Numbered from the stretch's first letter, positions 24,701-37,301 are shown. The stretch is DNA of 64,000 nt from Chaenocephalus aceratus (GCA_023974075.1 JAMFTG010000209.1:63501-127500); one strand, 5' to 3'. Notes: a model not told the origin generated them from the sequence alone. Translations and numbers: made by a program.

Positions 24701-27700
24701 ACTCAGATCGTGTACTTGAGTTAAAGTAGAAGTACTCAGACCTTGTACTTCAGTAAAAGTAGAAATACTCGATCTTGTACTTAGGTAAAAGTACAAGAGT
24801 GTAGGAATACTCTGGCCTGCATTCAAAAGGTTACTCAAGTAAAAGTACACAAGTATCGGCATCAAAATATACTTAAAGTACCAAAAGTGAAAGATCTTGT
24901 ACTTGAGTAAAAGTAGAAGTACTCAGATCTTGTGCTTAGGTACAAGTACAAGAGTGTAGGAATACTCTGGCCTGCATTCAAAAGGTTACTCAAGTAAAAG
25001 TACACAAGTATCGGCATCAAAATATACTTTAAGTACCAAAAGTGAAAGATCCTGTACTTGAGTTAAAGTAGAAGTACTCAGATCTTGTACTTGAGTTAAA
25101 GTAGAAGTACTCAGACCTTGTACTTCAGTAAAAGTAGAAATACTCGATCTTGTACTTAGGTACAAGTACAAGAGTGTTGGAATACTCTGGCCTGCATTCA
25201 AAAGGTTACTCAAGTAAAAGTACACAAGTATCGGCATCAAAATATACTTTAAGTACCAAAAGTGAAAGATCCTGTACTTGAGTAAAAGTAGAAGTACTCA
25301 GATCTTGTACTTGAGTTAAAGTAGAAGCACTCAGATCTTGTACTTCAGTAAAAGTATAAATACTCAATCTTGTACTTAGGTACAAGAGTGTAGGAATACT
25401 CTGGCCTGCATTCAAAAGGTTACTCAAGTAAAAGTACAAGAGTGTAGGAATACTCTGGCCTGCATTCAAAAGGTCACTCGAGTAAAAGTACACAAGTATC
25501 GGCATCAAAATATACTTAAAGTACCAAAAGTGAAAGATCTTGTACTTGAGTAAAAGTAGAAGTACTCAGATCTTGTACTTAGCTACAAGTACAAGAGTGT
25601 AGGAATACTCTGGCCTGCTTTCAAAAGGTTACTCAAGTAAAAGTACACAAGTATCGGCATCAAAATATACTTAAAGTACCAAAAGTGAAAGATCTTGTAC
25701 TTGAGTAAAAGTAGAAGTACTCAGATCTTGTACTTGAGTTAAAGTAGAAGTACTCAGATCTTGTACTTGAGTTAAAGTAGAAGTACTCAGATCTTGTACT
25801 TCAGTAAAAGTAGAAATACTCGATCTTGTACTTAGGTACAAGAGTGTAGGAATACTCTGGCCTGCATTCAAAAGGTCACTCGAGTAAAAGTACACAAATA
25901 TCTGCATCAAAATATACTTAAAGTACCAAAAGTGAAAGATCTTGTACTTGAGTAACAGTAGAAGTACTCAGATCTTGTACTTGAGTTAAAGTAGAAGTAC
26001 TCAGATCTTGTACTTCAGTAAAAGTAGAAATACTCGATCTTGTACTTAGGTACAAGTACAAGAGCGTTGGAATACTCTGGCCTGCATTCAAAAGGTTACT
26101 CAAGTAAAAGTACACAAGTATCGGCATCAAAATATACTTAAAGTACCAAAAGTGAAAGATCTTGTACTTGAGTAACAGTAGAAGTACTCAGATCTTGTAC
26201 TTGAGTTAAAGTAGAAGTACTCAGATCTTGTACTTCAGTAAAAGTAGAAATACTCGATCTTGTACTTAGGTAAAAGTACAAGAGTGTAGGAATACTCTGG
26301 CCTGCATTCAAAAGGTTACTCAAGTAAAAGTACACAAGTATCGGCATCAAAATATACTTAAAGTACCAAAAGTGAAAGATCTTGTACTTGAGTAACAGTA
26401 GAAGTACTCAGATCTTGTACTTGAATTAAAGTAGAAGTACTCAGATATTGTACTTCAGTAAAAGTAGAAATACTCGATCTTGTACTTAGGTACAAGAGTG
26501 TAGGAATACTCTGGCCTGCATTCAAAAGGTTACTCAAGTAAAAGTACACAAGTATCGGCATCAAAATATACTTAAAGTACCAAAAGTGAAAGATCTTGTA
26601 CTTGAGTAAAAGTAGAAGTACTCAGATCTTGTACTTGAGTTAAAGTAGAAGTACTCAGATCTTGTACTTGAGTTAAAGTAGAAGTACTCAGATCTTGTAC
26701 TTCAGTAAAAGTAGAAATACTCGATCTTGTACTTAGGTACAAGAGTGTAGGAATACTCTGGCCTGCATTCAAAAGGTTACTCGAGTAAAAGTACACAAAT
26801 ATCTGCATCAAAATATACTTAAAGTACCAAAAGTGAAAGATCTTGTACTTGAGTAACAGTAGAAGTACTCAGATCTTGTACTTGAGTTAAAGTAGAAGTA
26901 CTCAGATCTTGTACTTCAGTAAAAGTAGAAATACTCGATCTTGTACTTAGGTACAAGTACAAGAGTGTAGGAATACTCTGGCCTGCATTCAAAAGGTCAC
27001 TCAAGTAAAAGTACACAAGTATCGGCATCAAAATATACTTAAAGTACCAAAAGTGAAAGATCTTGTACTTGAGTAAAAGTAGAAGTACTCAGATCTTGTG
27101 CTTAGGTACAAGTACAAGAGTGTAGGAATACTCTGGCCTGCATTCAAAAGGTTACTCAAGTAAAAGTACACAAGTATCGGCATCAAAATATACTTAAAGT
27201 ACCAAAAGTGAAAGATCTTGTACTTGAGTAACAGTAGAAGTACTCAGATCTTGTACTTGAGTTAAAGTAGAAGTACTCAGATCTTGTACTTCAGTAAAAG
27301 TAGAAATACTCGATCTTGTACTTAGGTAAAAGTACAAGAGTGTAGGAATACTCTGGCCTGCATTCAAAAGGTTACTCAAGTAAAAGTACACAAGTATCGG
27401 CATCAAAATATACTTAAAGTACCAAAAGTGAAAGATCTTGTACTTGAGTAAAAGTAGAAGTACTCAGATCGTGTACTTGAGTTAAAGTAGAAGTACTCAG
27501 ACCTTGTACTTCAGTAAAAGTAGAAATACTCGATCTTGTACTTAGGTAAAAGTACAAGAGTGTAGGAATACTCTGGCCTGCATTCAAAAGGTTACTCAAG
27601 TAAAAGTACACAAGTATCGGCATCAAAATATACTTAAAGTACCAAAAGTGAAAGATCTTGTACTTGAGTAAAAGTAGAAGTACTCAGATCTTGTGCTTAG

Positions 27701-29300
27701 GTACAAGTACAAGAGTGTAGGAATACTCTGGCCTGCATTCAAAAGGTTACTCAAGTAAAAGTACACAAGTATCGGCATCAAAATATACTTTAAGTACCAA
27801 AAGTGAAAGATCCTGTACTTGAGTTAAAGTAGAAGTACTCAGATCTTGTACTTGAGTTAAAGTAGAAGTACTCAGACCTTGTACTTCAGTAAAAGTAGAA
27901 ATACTCGATCTTGTACTTAGGTACAAGTACAAGAGTGTTGGAATACTCTGGCCTGCATTCAAAAGGTTACTCAAGTAAAAGTACACAAGTATCGGCATCA
28001 AAATATACTTAAAGTACCAAAAGTGAAAGATCTTGTACTTGAGTAAAAGTAGAAGTACTCAGATCTTGTACTTGAGTTAAAGTAGAAGCACTCAGATCTT
28101 GTACTTCAGTAAAAGTAGAAATACTCGATCTTGTACTTAGGTACAAGTACAAGAGTGTAGGAATACTCTGGCCTGCATTCAAAAGGTTACTCAAGTAAAA
28201 GTACACAAGTATCGGCATCAAAATATACTTAAAGTACCAAAAGTGAAAGATCTTGTACTTGAGTAAAAGTAGAAGTACTCAGATCTTGTACTTAGCTACA
28301 AGTACAAGAGTGTAGGAATACTCTGGCCTGCTTTCAAAAGGTTACTCAAGTAAAAGTACACAAGTATCGGCATCAAAATATACTTAAAGTACCAAAAGTG
28401 AAAGATCTTGTACTTGAGTAAAAGTAGAAGTACTCAGATCTTGTACTTGAGTTAAAGTAGAAGTACTCAGATCTTGTACTTGAGTTAAAGTAGAAGTACT
28501 CAGATCTTGTACTTCAGTAAAAGTAGAAATACTCGATCTTGTACTTAGGTACAAGAGTGTAGGAATACTCTGGCCTGCATTCAAAAGGTCACTCGAGTAA
28601 AAGTACACAAATATCTGCATCAAAATATACTTAAAGTACCAAAAGTGAAAGATCTTGTACTTGAGTAACAGTAGAAGTACTCAGATCTTGTACTTGAGTT
28701 AAAGTAGAAGTACTCAGATCTTGTACTTCAGTAAAAGTAGAAATACTCGATCTTGTACTTAGGTACAAGTATAAGAGTGTAGGAATACTCTGGCCTGCAT
28801 TCAAAAGGTTACTCAAGTAAAAGTACAAGAGTGTAGGAATACTCTGGCCTGCATTCAAAAGGTTACTCAAGTAAAAGTACACAAGTATCGGCATCAAAAT
28901 ATACTTAAAGTACCAAAAGTGAAAGATCTTGTACTTGAGTAACAGTAGAAGTACTCAGATCTTGTACTTGAGTTAAAGTAGAAGTACTCAGATCTTGTAC
29001 TTCAGTAAAAGTAGAAATACTCGATCTTGTACTTAGGTACAAGTACAAGAGTGTAGGAATACTCTGGCCGGCATTCAAAAGGTTACTCAAGTAAAAGTAC
29101 ACAAGTATCGGCATCAAAATATACTTAAAGTACCAAAAGTGAAAGATCTTGTACTTGAGTAAAAGTAGAAGTACTCAGATCTTGTGCTTAGGTACAAGTA
29201 CAAGAGTGTAGGAATACTCTGGCCTGCATTCAAAAGGTCACTCGAGTAAAAGTACACAAATATCTGCATCAAAATATACTTAAAGTACCAAAAGTGAATG
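21754..29300. repeat. 7.5-kb hierarchical tandem array inside an hAT-like element
   Basis: The left end is CAGAGGTGGAAGAAGTACTC, matching the complete element at 36973-37301. Inside, a 33-bp motif (gttaaagtagaagtactcag...) is repeated within units of about 213-250 bp. Each unit contains 'ggaatactctggcctgcatt' and 'cggcatcaaaatatacttaa'. The units form higher-order blocks: landmarks at 23811, 24058, 24433, 24653 and 24986 recur exactly 2,761 bp later. No right terminus matching CCACCTCTG was found after 29300. Confidence 0.92.
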
Positions 29301-29534
29301 CAGAATGACCGTTATTCAAATAATATATATCTGCGTATAACTGGTGATTTACAATTAAATTATTGTTCGCAGCTAGTCGGCGTCTTGTACATCAGAATCC
29401 ACAGGTTGTTTGTGTATTGCATCATAGCTCCCTAATATTGCACGCAGCTTGCTCTTATATAATAATAAATACTTCAGTGCATGACATGTGTTTATATGTG
29501 CAGTGCTGAATCAAGAAATGGTCCCCATGCTCGT

Positions 29535-29962
29535 AGGTAAAACATTTTTATTCACATGTGCAAACGTTCAAAAGTAGCTGTAATCGTTTTCCAAATCATC
29601 GCGTGTGCCGGTAAGATCCACGGGGTGCCGGTAAGATCCACGGTGTGCCGGTAAGATCCACGGTGTGCCGGTAAGATCTCTTGTTATCACAGCAGGGGGT
29701 CATCAGAAGTCACTTTCAAATAAAACAACCTGAAGTTCGTCTCTCCGCAGCAGCAACAAAGTGGATCCATCCGCGCAGAAAGACCGAGCTCTGAGGGTCA
29801 AAGGTCTGGTGGCAAAGCCGGAGGAAGACACATGTACGGACTTGTAGTTCTACTCCAAGTTGTGGAAACATGGACGAGATATCCCATAATATGGCGTTAA
29901 AATCAGTAGAAGCTCGGTTAGCATTCCTCACAGCAGGGACTCTTTCTCTCCGGGGGACGAAC
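29535..29962 (-). other. possible 3' UTR exon of the ALN-like gene
   Basis: The ALN-like stop codon lies 5 bp before a donor, so a downstream 3' UTR exon is expected on the minus strand. A plausible acceptor (CTTTTAAAG|GTTCG) opens at 29962, and AATAAA (plus TTTATT, 29547-29552) could end it. Nothing else supports the link. Confidence 0.3.
29604..29683. repeat. 20-bp x 4 tandem repeat
   Basis: The unit TGTGCCGGTAAGATCCACGG is present in four successive copies, the last one diverging. Confidence 0.9.
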
Positions 29963-30189
29963 CTTTAAAAGAATGTTGAAAATCAGAAAAGGTGGAGACA
30001 TGCAGTGATTTGAACAGACTATAATACTTATCTTGTCAGCGTTTAAACAAACAGTTCATGCATAACCAATATTAATGCAACCTATGAGTGTGAACACTTA
30101 CTATCATTTCACCATGTTTTGTTAAACTGTGTCAATTCTTAAAAGCACTATTGATTTTGTATAAAAAGTTATAGAAAACCTAAATATTC

Positions 30190-30766
30190 TGTGTGTCAAA
30201 CTCGAGGCCCGGGGGCCAAATCAGGGCCGTGGTGGATTTAATTTCGGCCCGCAGGATAATTTCTAATTGCTATTAGATCTGGCCCGCCGGTATATTGCAC
30301 CTTCCCTCCATCCTGAGGGTCTCCTCCGCTCAGAGCTTGAGCCCACACATTGATGACCTTGCCCCCGAGATGAGACGCCAAGTATCTGAACTAGCATCTC
30401 AGAGCAGCACCCTGACTTCAAAGGATGCTTCCTTCTGCACTTCCTCTCTCACGACAACAGGGCATGTTTGGTTTCTCTTTGAGGGGAATAGTTTTGTTGA
30501 AGCTGGTGTTGGCCTGTGGGGAAATGTACTCATAAGAAGTGACTCTGGAGAAGCTGCAGATAGAGCCATGAGAAATGAATGCACCTGATTATTTAATGTT
30601 GTTTTTATAGGCAATAATTGAAGCTTCGTTAGTTCCAGGTTTAATATGTGCAATAAGTTCATTTCAATACGTTCTGCAATAAACACTGAACCAGTCCGGC
30701 CCTCCACTAGCACCCATTTTTTTTATTTTGGCCCAATGTGTATTTGAGTTTGACCCCCCTGCTCTA
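30190..30766. mobile_element. hAT (Charlie-like) element remnant with transposase-derived tail
   Basis: The ends read TCAAACTCGAGGCCCGGGGG and TATTTGAGTTTGACCCCCCT, an inverted pair typical of Charlie-type hAT elements. Within it a short frame (SSAQSLSPHIDDLAPEMRRQ) resembles the C-terminal part of hAT-derived transposases. It is far too short to be active. Confidence 0.6.
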
Positions 30767-31344
30767 TATGTATTACTTTTTATTTTTGTTCTAATGTTGG
30801 CTCTTACTTTGGCTCTATGATGATATCAAACTGTTGGGATTAAATCAACAAGTTGCAAAACAATGTATAGATATGGTGGCGTGTGTTTAACTGTGGAGTT
30901 TATACACAAATACTATGTTATTATTGTATACTTAACGGTCCCTGGGTTGTTGTAGTCTGACTTTTTTCCTTTCAAATGTATACTCTGAACAATCTATCAT
31001 ATATATTCATCTTTAAATGTTATTGGTACTTAACACACATATGTAAGTTTAATATATACATAGGTAGTTGGTCTAAACCAAATAGTTTCCGAGTAACCTA
31101 CTCCTCTACTTCCGGGCTCATCTGTGTTGACATTGCTAGTATTTGAACAGGTGTGATAGCTTACTAACTAACGGGGAGACAAGGCTTCTGGGCTTGGGTT
31201 AGTTTAACTTAAATACTATTCTGTCAATGACAAATAAATAGCTTTCTAATATAACTCGTTAGCTCAGTATTTGTGTCAACTTCCGTTATCCGCCCTTAGT
31301 TACAAAACGTAATCGAGAAACTTCTTATCTCCAACTCACCTTTT

Positions 31345-31500
31345 TTACGGGATTATAAAGTACATGACGAGGAAAAACACGATGTCGAACACCACGAACA
31401 GCCAGAAGTCAAACCAGTAGGAGTGTTTGGGTAAATGTATGGAAGTTTCTTTAGATTTAAACATGTTTAGGTCTTTTTCTGACTTCATTACTGCTTCCAT
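31345..31500 (-). CDS. Another-regulin (ALN/C4orf3)-like SERCA-regulating micropeptide, 51 aa
   Basis: ATG is at 31500-31498 (context AAGATGG, a good Kozak match) and TAA at 31347-31345. The C-terminal half reads LPKHSYWFDFWLFVVFDI followed by a hydrophobic run ending YFIIP. Human C4orf3/another-regulin ends with the same pattern: PKHSYW, then LDLWLF, FDV, and a C-terminal ...YFLP. The family are single-span, tail-anchored ER membrane peptides that bind and inhibit SERCA Ca2+ pumps. Here about 22 cytoplasmic residues (MEAVMKSEKDLNMFKSKETS...) precede one membrane helix at about residues 29-50. The N-terminal part shows no similarity I recognise. The stop lies 5 bp before a GT donor (31339), so the 3' UTR continues in another exon. 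It lies just outside a 650-bp fold-back repeat. Confidence 0.8.
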   Translation of the reverse strand: MEAVMKSEKDLNMFKSKETSIHLPKHSYWFDFWLFVVFDIVFFLVMYFIIP

Positions 31501-31681
31501 CTTTCTTACTTCTTCTTCTTCTTCGTCGTTTGTGTCGTTCTTCTTCTTCTGCTGTTTCTATGGCGGGCTGCACACCAACGTTAGAAGGTGTATTACCGCC
31601 ACCTAGTGTACAGGGGTGTGTCAGAGTGAAAGACAAATGATTTAAATGATTAAATAAAAGAGAAGAAAACAGATGCCATAC

Positions 31682-32333
31682 TATGGAAGCCCATTTCCGC
31701 CACTTGAAAAAAATAAAATCCCCATGAAAAGTCATAATTATGAGATAAGAAGTGCGCATGCGCTGCAGTGGCGCTGTCTTCAAAGGTCCCTTCATCACCT
31801 TGCTGCTCTCCATGCAAACGGCATCTAGTCCAAAATAAGGTAACTATTACAGGTGACTTTTGTAAATGTTAGATGTTACATATAGCCTATATTGCAGCTA
31901 AACTACAACAATGCAGTTCATAGCTTTGACATTACATGTTATGAATATAATATATATGCCTATAGTTTTGTGGTAACGTTCACGGGTTAGAGTTAGAGCA
32001 ACTCGCAGCAGTACGCCTACACTATTGTCATGAGTGGCGTGCACGTTACAACAAAACTATAGGCATATATATTATAGTCATAACAGGTAATGTCAAAGCT
32101 ATAAGCTGCATTGTTGTAGTTTAGCTGCGATATAGGCTATATGTAACATCTAACATTTACAAAAGTCACCTGTAATAGTGACCTTATTTAGGACTAGATG
32201 CCGTTTGCATGGAGAGCAGCAAGGTGATGAAGGGACCTTTGAAGACAGCGCCACTGCAGCGCATTCTTATCTCATAATTATGACTTTTCATGGGGATTTT
32301 ATTTTTTTCAAGTGGCGGAAATGGGCTTCCATA
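31682..32333. mobile_element. 650-bp fold-back element (about 300-bp inverted arms)
   Basis: The left arm, about 31682-31984, and the right arm, about 32038-32333, are near-identical inverted copies around a spacer of about 53 bp. Outer ends are TATGGAAGCCCATTTCCGCC and its complement. The arms differ by a few substitutions and small indels. No ORF is present. This is either a long-TIR MITE or an inverted duplication. Confidence 0.88.
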
Positions 32334-32339
32334 CTATAC

Positions 32340-33040
32340 AGTTATATATATATATATTATATTTAACTGTATTCCTCACATAATTATAATTTGTTTAAAT
32401 AGTGTCTTTATTTTTCATTTGTTACGATTCTGATTCTATAAATAAAACCTGTATTGTTCAAGTATTTCAATAAAAACCATTGAACCTGAATTGACAATGT
32501 TGTGCATCAAAGCAGCATAAATAAAGGATTGTATTGAAGTTGAGTTTCTCTGGTCTGACTTGAAGTTCAGTCAACAAACTGAATAATACTGTGTTGTTTA
32601 TTTACTACTTTGAATTAGTTCCTGTTGGTATCATTGCAACATTCTAGTAAAGTATAAACTTGCCAAAACAAACCAGAAAAAAGGGAATTTCCATTCGACA
32701 AATAAAGAAAGTCCGCATGTTGTTTGCTTGTGTGACACCAAATACCATTTATTAGGGCTTTACAAAGACTACAAAATCCTCCAGATGAGTTAAAACACTG
32801 TCTCTGTATATTTACATGATATGTTACATACAAATGTACAAAATATAAAACATTTAAGGACAAATGTTTCACCCAAAAACAAGAAAACCTTCTCTCAAAC
32901 CAGAGTAAATGCTATAACTGAGATGTAACTGCAATAAGTGTACAGTGGGAAAACTGACCAGCGGATCGTCAACACTGTGGTGTAGACGCTGTCAAGTTCT
33001 GCTGGATCGGGAACTCTCGGCCTATCAGAAGCGTGGGTCA
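32340..33040. other. intergenic, no gene seen
   Basis: AT-rich sequence with several AATAAA/TTTATT hexamers but no supported exon. Confidence 0.5.
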
Positions 33041-33044
33041 GATC

Positions 33045-33745
33045 TTAAAGGTCTCCTATTATGCAAAATCCCCTCTTCTTCATGTCTCTTCTACATCAAC
33101 ATGTGTCCCCTCTTCTTCATGTCTCTCCTACATCAACATGTGTCCCCTCTTCTCCATGTCTCTCCTACATCAACATGTGTCCCCTCTTCTTCATGTCTCT
33201 TCTCCATCAACATGTGTCCCCTCTTCTTCATGTCTCTTCTACATCAACATGTGTCCCCTCTTCTTCATGTCTCTCCTACACCAACATGTGTCCCCTCTTC
33301 TTCATGTCTCTTCTTCATCAACATGTGTCCCCTCTGTGGAAAGAGACTCTGAAAGTTTCAGGAACAAAGATTTTCTCTCTTTTTGATCCATTTCTATAAA
33401 AACCTGTCTGAAAATGAGCGGATCAGATTTTGTCCACTTTGTGATGTCATAACGATGTGTTGTCTTGTGTAGCCATTAGCCAATCAGCAACAAGGTAACC
33501 CCCCCCCCCCCTTATCACCTGAATCTCCTCCTAGAGCTCCATTGAGTTCTTTTTAACCAATCATCTCTCAGAGGGGCGTGGCCAGCAGCTGCTCATTAGC
33601 ATTTAAAGCTACAGACACAGCACTTTGGAAACAGGGCTGAAACAGAGGGGATTATGGGTAATGCTAAATCTGTTTGGTGTTTCAGCCAATCAGAGACAGG
33701 CTCTATAACATATTGATGAAAAACAGTATAATAGGGGACCTTTAA
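33045..33745. mobile_element. TTAA-ended MITE carrying a short 37-bp minisatellite (copy B)
   Basis: The ends are TTAAAGGTCTCCTATTAT and ATAATAGGGGACCTTTAA, an inverted pair matching at 17 of 18 positions. Inside, at about 33071-33340, are about seven units of a 37-bp repeat (cttctacatcaacatgtgtc...). The remainder is shared with the copies at 2373, 39149 and 56862: GTGGAAAGAGACTCTGAAAG, a poly-C run, and GGGATTATGGGTAATGCT. It lacks coding capacity. Terminal TTAA is compatible with a piggyBac-like target site, but this is inference. Confidence 0.88.
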
Positions 33746-34115
33746 ATATTGGTGTAACTGTAGGTAAGGAGTTGTTTACTAATTCCTTATCATGCAACTA
33801 CACAACCTTACGAGGCCGGTAGATGTATGTGCGCCCCATCGGAGGCTAAGCAGCAGATGGGAGGTTGAACACAGGTAGGATTGTCCTGAGGTTGTGACAA
33901 CGTGACTCCTTAATCTCCGACTAAAGTAGCACCGGTTGTTGGTAAATGATTACAGTACGGTGCCGTCGGACAGCTGGCAGGCCGATAAGGTAAACTCGGG
34001 TGAAAATGTCCAGAGAGGAAGTGCATCTGAGGAAATAACATCGTAGGCATTCCCTAAAGACGGAGAGGATCCAGATATTATTATTGCAGTGTAGTCTAGT
34101 TGCCATCAGTGAGAA

Positions 34116-34596
34116 GAACCTGGAAAGTACCCCAACGTTTTATGTTAGAAATGTATAGTATGGGTCCCTAGCATAGAGAAACTTCCGGATGCTAACTTGC
34201 ATGTTTGTACAATTAGCATAAGTCACATTAACATTAATAAGCATATGTTGACAATAGCGTAATAATTTCTGGGGGTTCTGAATCCATTTCTGACATTTTT
34301 AGGATCATAAGTAGCAGTTTCGAGTCCTCTAGTCTAAAGCTTTAAAATAGACACAAAATTCATCAAAATCAGCCCAATTGGTTTACAAATATGAAATATA
34401 AATGCCATTTAGGATCCTGAAAATATCAGAAATGGATTCAGCATCTTCAATAACCTCCACGCCATTACTTAACTATTGTCTGCATATGCTTATTAACGCC
34501 ACTTATGCTTATAGTGCAAATTACCCAACATGCATCTGGCCGTTTCTATTAGGGACCCGGACTATACATTTCGGGGTACTCAACATTTCCAGGTTC
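34116..34596. mobile_element. MITE with imperfect ~200-bp inverted arms
   Basis: The element opens with GAACCTGGAAAGTACCCC and closes with the inverse of GAACCTGGAAATGTTGAG. Both arms share AAATGTATAGT..GGGTCCCTA, AATAAGCATATG and TGAATCCATTTCTGA in mirrored order. The arms have diverged by substitutions and indels. Confidence 0.8.
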
Positions 34597-34599
34597 ACA

Positions 34600-36960
34600 A
34601 CAGGAGCTGGCAACGAGACTTGGAAGGGGGGAATACTGAGAAAGTTCCTATTTTAGGTGATTTTAGTGAATTTAAAAACGTTTTCTTACTGTACACCGTA
34701 TGCCTCTTGCATAGGCAACACATCCACAAGACACACACCTGTTTTCGGACAGCGTGTTGAGTTTTTGCATTTTTTTTTTTTACTCTCTGTTTTCAAAAGG
34801 TACAATAATTTACTCAGCGGCTTAAGCATACTGTAACACCAACAGGGCATCTTTGATTCACTGTGCAAGACTTACGTATTTACAACCCACCTCAAACCTC
34901 AAAGTGTGCAAAACCAACGCACTCGATAAAAACAAAGGAAAGGACAATCAAAATTCAAAATGGCTTCCGTCCAATACACGCATACACAACGGAAAAAAAA
35001 CGGTCTCTTCGTTAAAAAGCTTTTAAAACATGCTCGTCAGGCTAGAAAACCCAAAACAGTTTGGTTGTGCTCCTGTCAGTTCAAGTGAGCCCAGCTCAAC
35101 TGTGCCGGAAAACGACAACTTAAAAAATACCCCACCCCTTTTTAAATGTTTTTACAATAGTTTAAATTCAAAGACAGCTTCAACTCTTTTATACTTTAAC
35201 TGTCAGAAACACAAATAAAAAGGGCGGTTTGGAGGAAGAGGGAGCGAGAAATAAAACCAAAAAAAGCTGTTTCTCTGACAGCTTCGTCTTTTTCTCACGT
35301 TAGCCAATGGGAGTCGAGGATTCCTCCAGCTCTTTTGCACATTGAAGGCAGCGAGAAAGCACCAGTATCGTTGTTCCCTCTTCTTGCATTTGTCAAAACA
35401 CTTTTTTTGGTACCTCAAGGATTCCACATAGGTGCTTCGCAAGCTGGACAGTAAGCTTGCATTAATTCACTTCTGATCAGCGTTGACATATATCAGTGTT
35501 CTGCTTGTCTTGCAGTTAACCCACCCGTGAGATTTTCATGCAGCTAACACTAATGTCAAAATGAATCAGCGATGGGAAATTGACTGTTTGCTAAGCCCAG
35601 TTTCTCTCCGTTCGGTCAGGCGTTGGGTTCTCCCACCAATGTAGCTAACAATGTGGCTAGCTAATTAAGCTAACGTCAGGCTATCCGAAAAGAGGACTGA
35701 CGCTGAAGCAGCATGTGCCTAGCTAACGGTTAGCATTCTTGCTAGCTTCATTTAGATATCGACATACACATCAGATAGTCAAATCAAACCTCTATTTCAT
35801 TTCTATCTGTTTTGCTGGTTAGCTTGCATACCTTTTTCTCATTATATATTCAGTAGGGCTGGGTGTTAAATCAATACATTTCATCTTCTTAAGATAACAT
35901 TTCTCATAGATACCATGCTGTATTGTGACATATCATAAACCAGATAAAGAAATAAAGTATATATGATATAATTGCCCCGTGTAGTTTCCTTTTTAACATT
36001 AAATGAAAGGTTTTTTCGATGAGGACTAATGCTATGCTAACGCTATCTCAGAGCAATATCTGCTGGAGTTGCTTTCTCCAAATTCAACAAAGAGCAAGGT
36101 AGGCTAGTAAGACAATCATATATCCTTTGCAACTAACCCTCCAATACTGAGTATGTCTTGAACTCGAGAAAGTGGGCAAATGATCGGTGAAACTGTTGAA
36201 AAGAGGGGATTAGCAAGCAGTCAATGAAGACGGTTCTGTGAGATGCTAACTAAGCTACATTGACGACGGACTGCAGAGCGTGCAAGGCCAACTTAATCTA
36301 AGGTTACAGCCCCGTGATGTTAAGTCTGTGTGTGTGTGTGTACATTTGGCAGTAAAATCAAAAACATTGGCACTTTTTTCCATTTTGTTCTTCACAGTAG
36401 ACATGTGACTGAATGACACGCGGACAATTAAGCACTTTTGTTGTGCTTGAGGAGCTGAGCACCATGAAGCTCAACTGACCTCTGATCAGAAGGTGTGTGT
36501 GTGTAAAATGTAAATATTGTGGAGCTAGTTTGTCTGCAGAGGCTTTTCAAATGTCTCATCCTAGCCTCCACTGTGGCCACCAGGGGGCGGTACATCACCC
36601 GGATTCACTTTTACCCTCCTCTCGTGTTCGGGTAAAATCTGATTTACTATTTTCTTCAATCATAAATATTGTGTTTTACATTTGATTGCTTCAAGGCCGT
36701 ATGACATCCTCCACAGTACGCATGTATCCCCACTTTCATTGATGAATGGTGTTCCTAGTAAACAAAATGTCGCCATAGGAAATGAATGGGTAACCCTATC
36801 AGATAATACACACTCACAAATAAGTTCATTTACCTTTGTAGTGCCTCCTCTCTTTGTATATTTCCCGCAGTGACTGATGTGAACCAGAAGTCGGAGACAT
36901 TTGACAGCTTAAAGGGAATTAAATATAATGTGGTGATGAATGTTTTTGTGTTAATGTAAG
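34600..36960. other. intergenic or distal nav3 3' flank, no gene seen
   Basis: No supported coding exon. Part may be nav3 3' UTR, since it lies downstream of the nav3 stop at 37875, but no clear end was identified. Confidence 0.4.
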
Positions 36961-36972
36961 AGCAGTTAAAAC

Positions 36973-37301
36973 CAGAGGTGGGAAGTACAATTTTTCATTT
37001 GATGCTACTTCATACTCCACTACATTTAAAAGTGGACTAACTTAGTTACATTTTTAAAGATGTATTTTGTTAAAAAAAGACTCGCATTATTTAAATATTT
37101 TACCAAAAGTCTACAACAGTAAAATGCTACTCGATTATCTAGAGATGTAACATATATAAAAATAATTATATACACACACAAAGGCATTTTTTTTTTTACT
37201 TTGAATGTTATACTGTAAGAACCTTTTTTAGATAAGATTTTGAATGCAGGATGAAGTATTTTGACAATATGTTCTGCATCTGAATACTTCTTCCACCTCT
37301 G
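36973..37301. mobile_element. complete hAT-like MITE with 8-bp target duplication
   Basis: The ends CAGAGGTGGGAAGTAC and CTTCTTCCACCTCTG are inverted. They are flanked by GTTAAAAC (36965-36972) and GTTAAAAA (37302-37309), a 7/8 direct repeat of hAT length. It shares its terminus with the giant array element at 21754. Confidence 0.88.

Noticed and set aside
21883..29117. About two dozen frames of about 70-100 residues starting MMPILVYFYLS
   Set aside because: Units of the hierarchical repeat; identical peptides recur with the repeat period.
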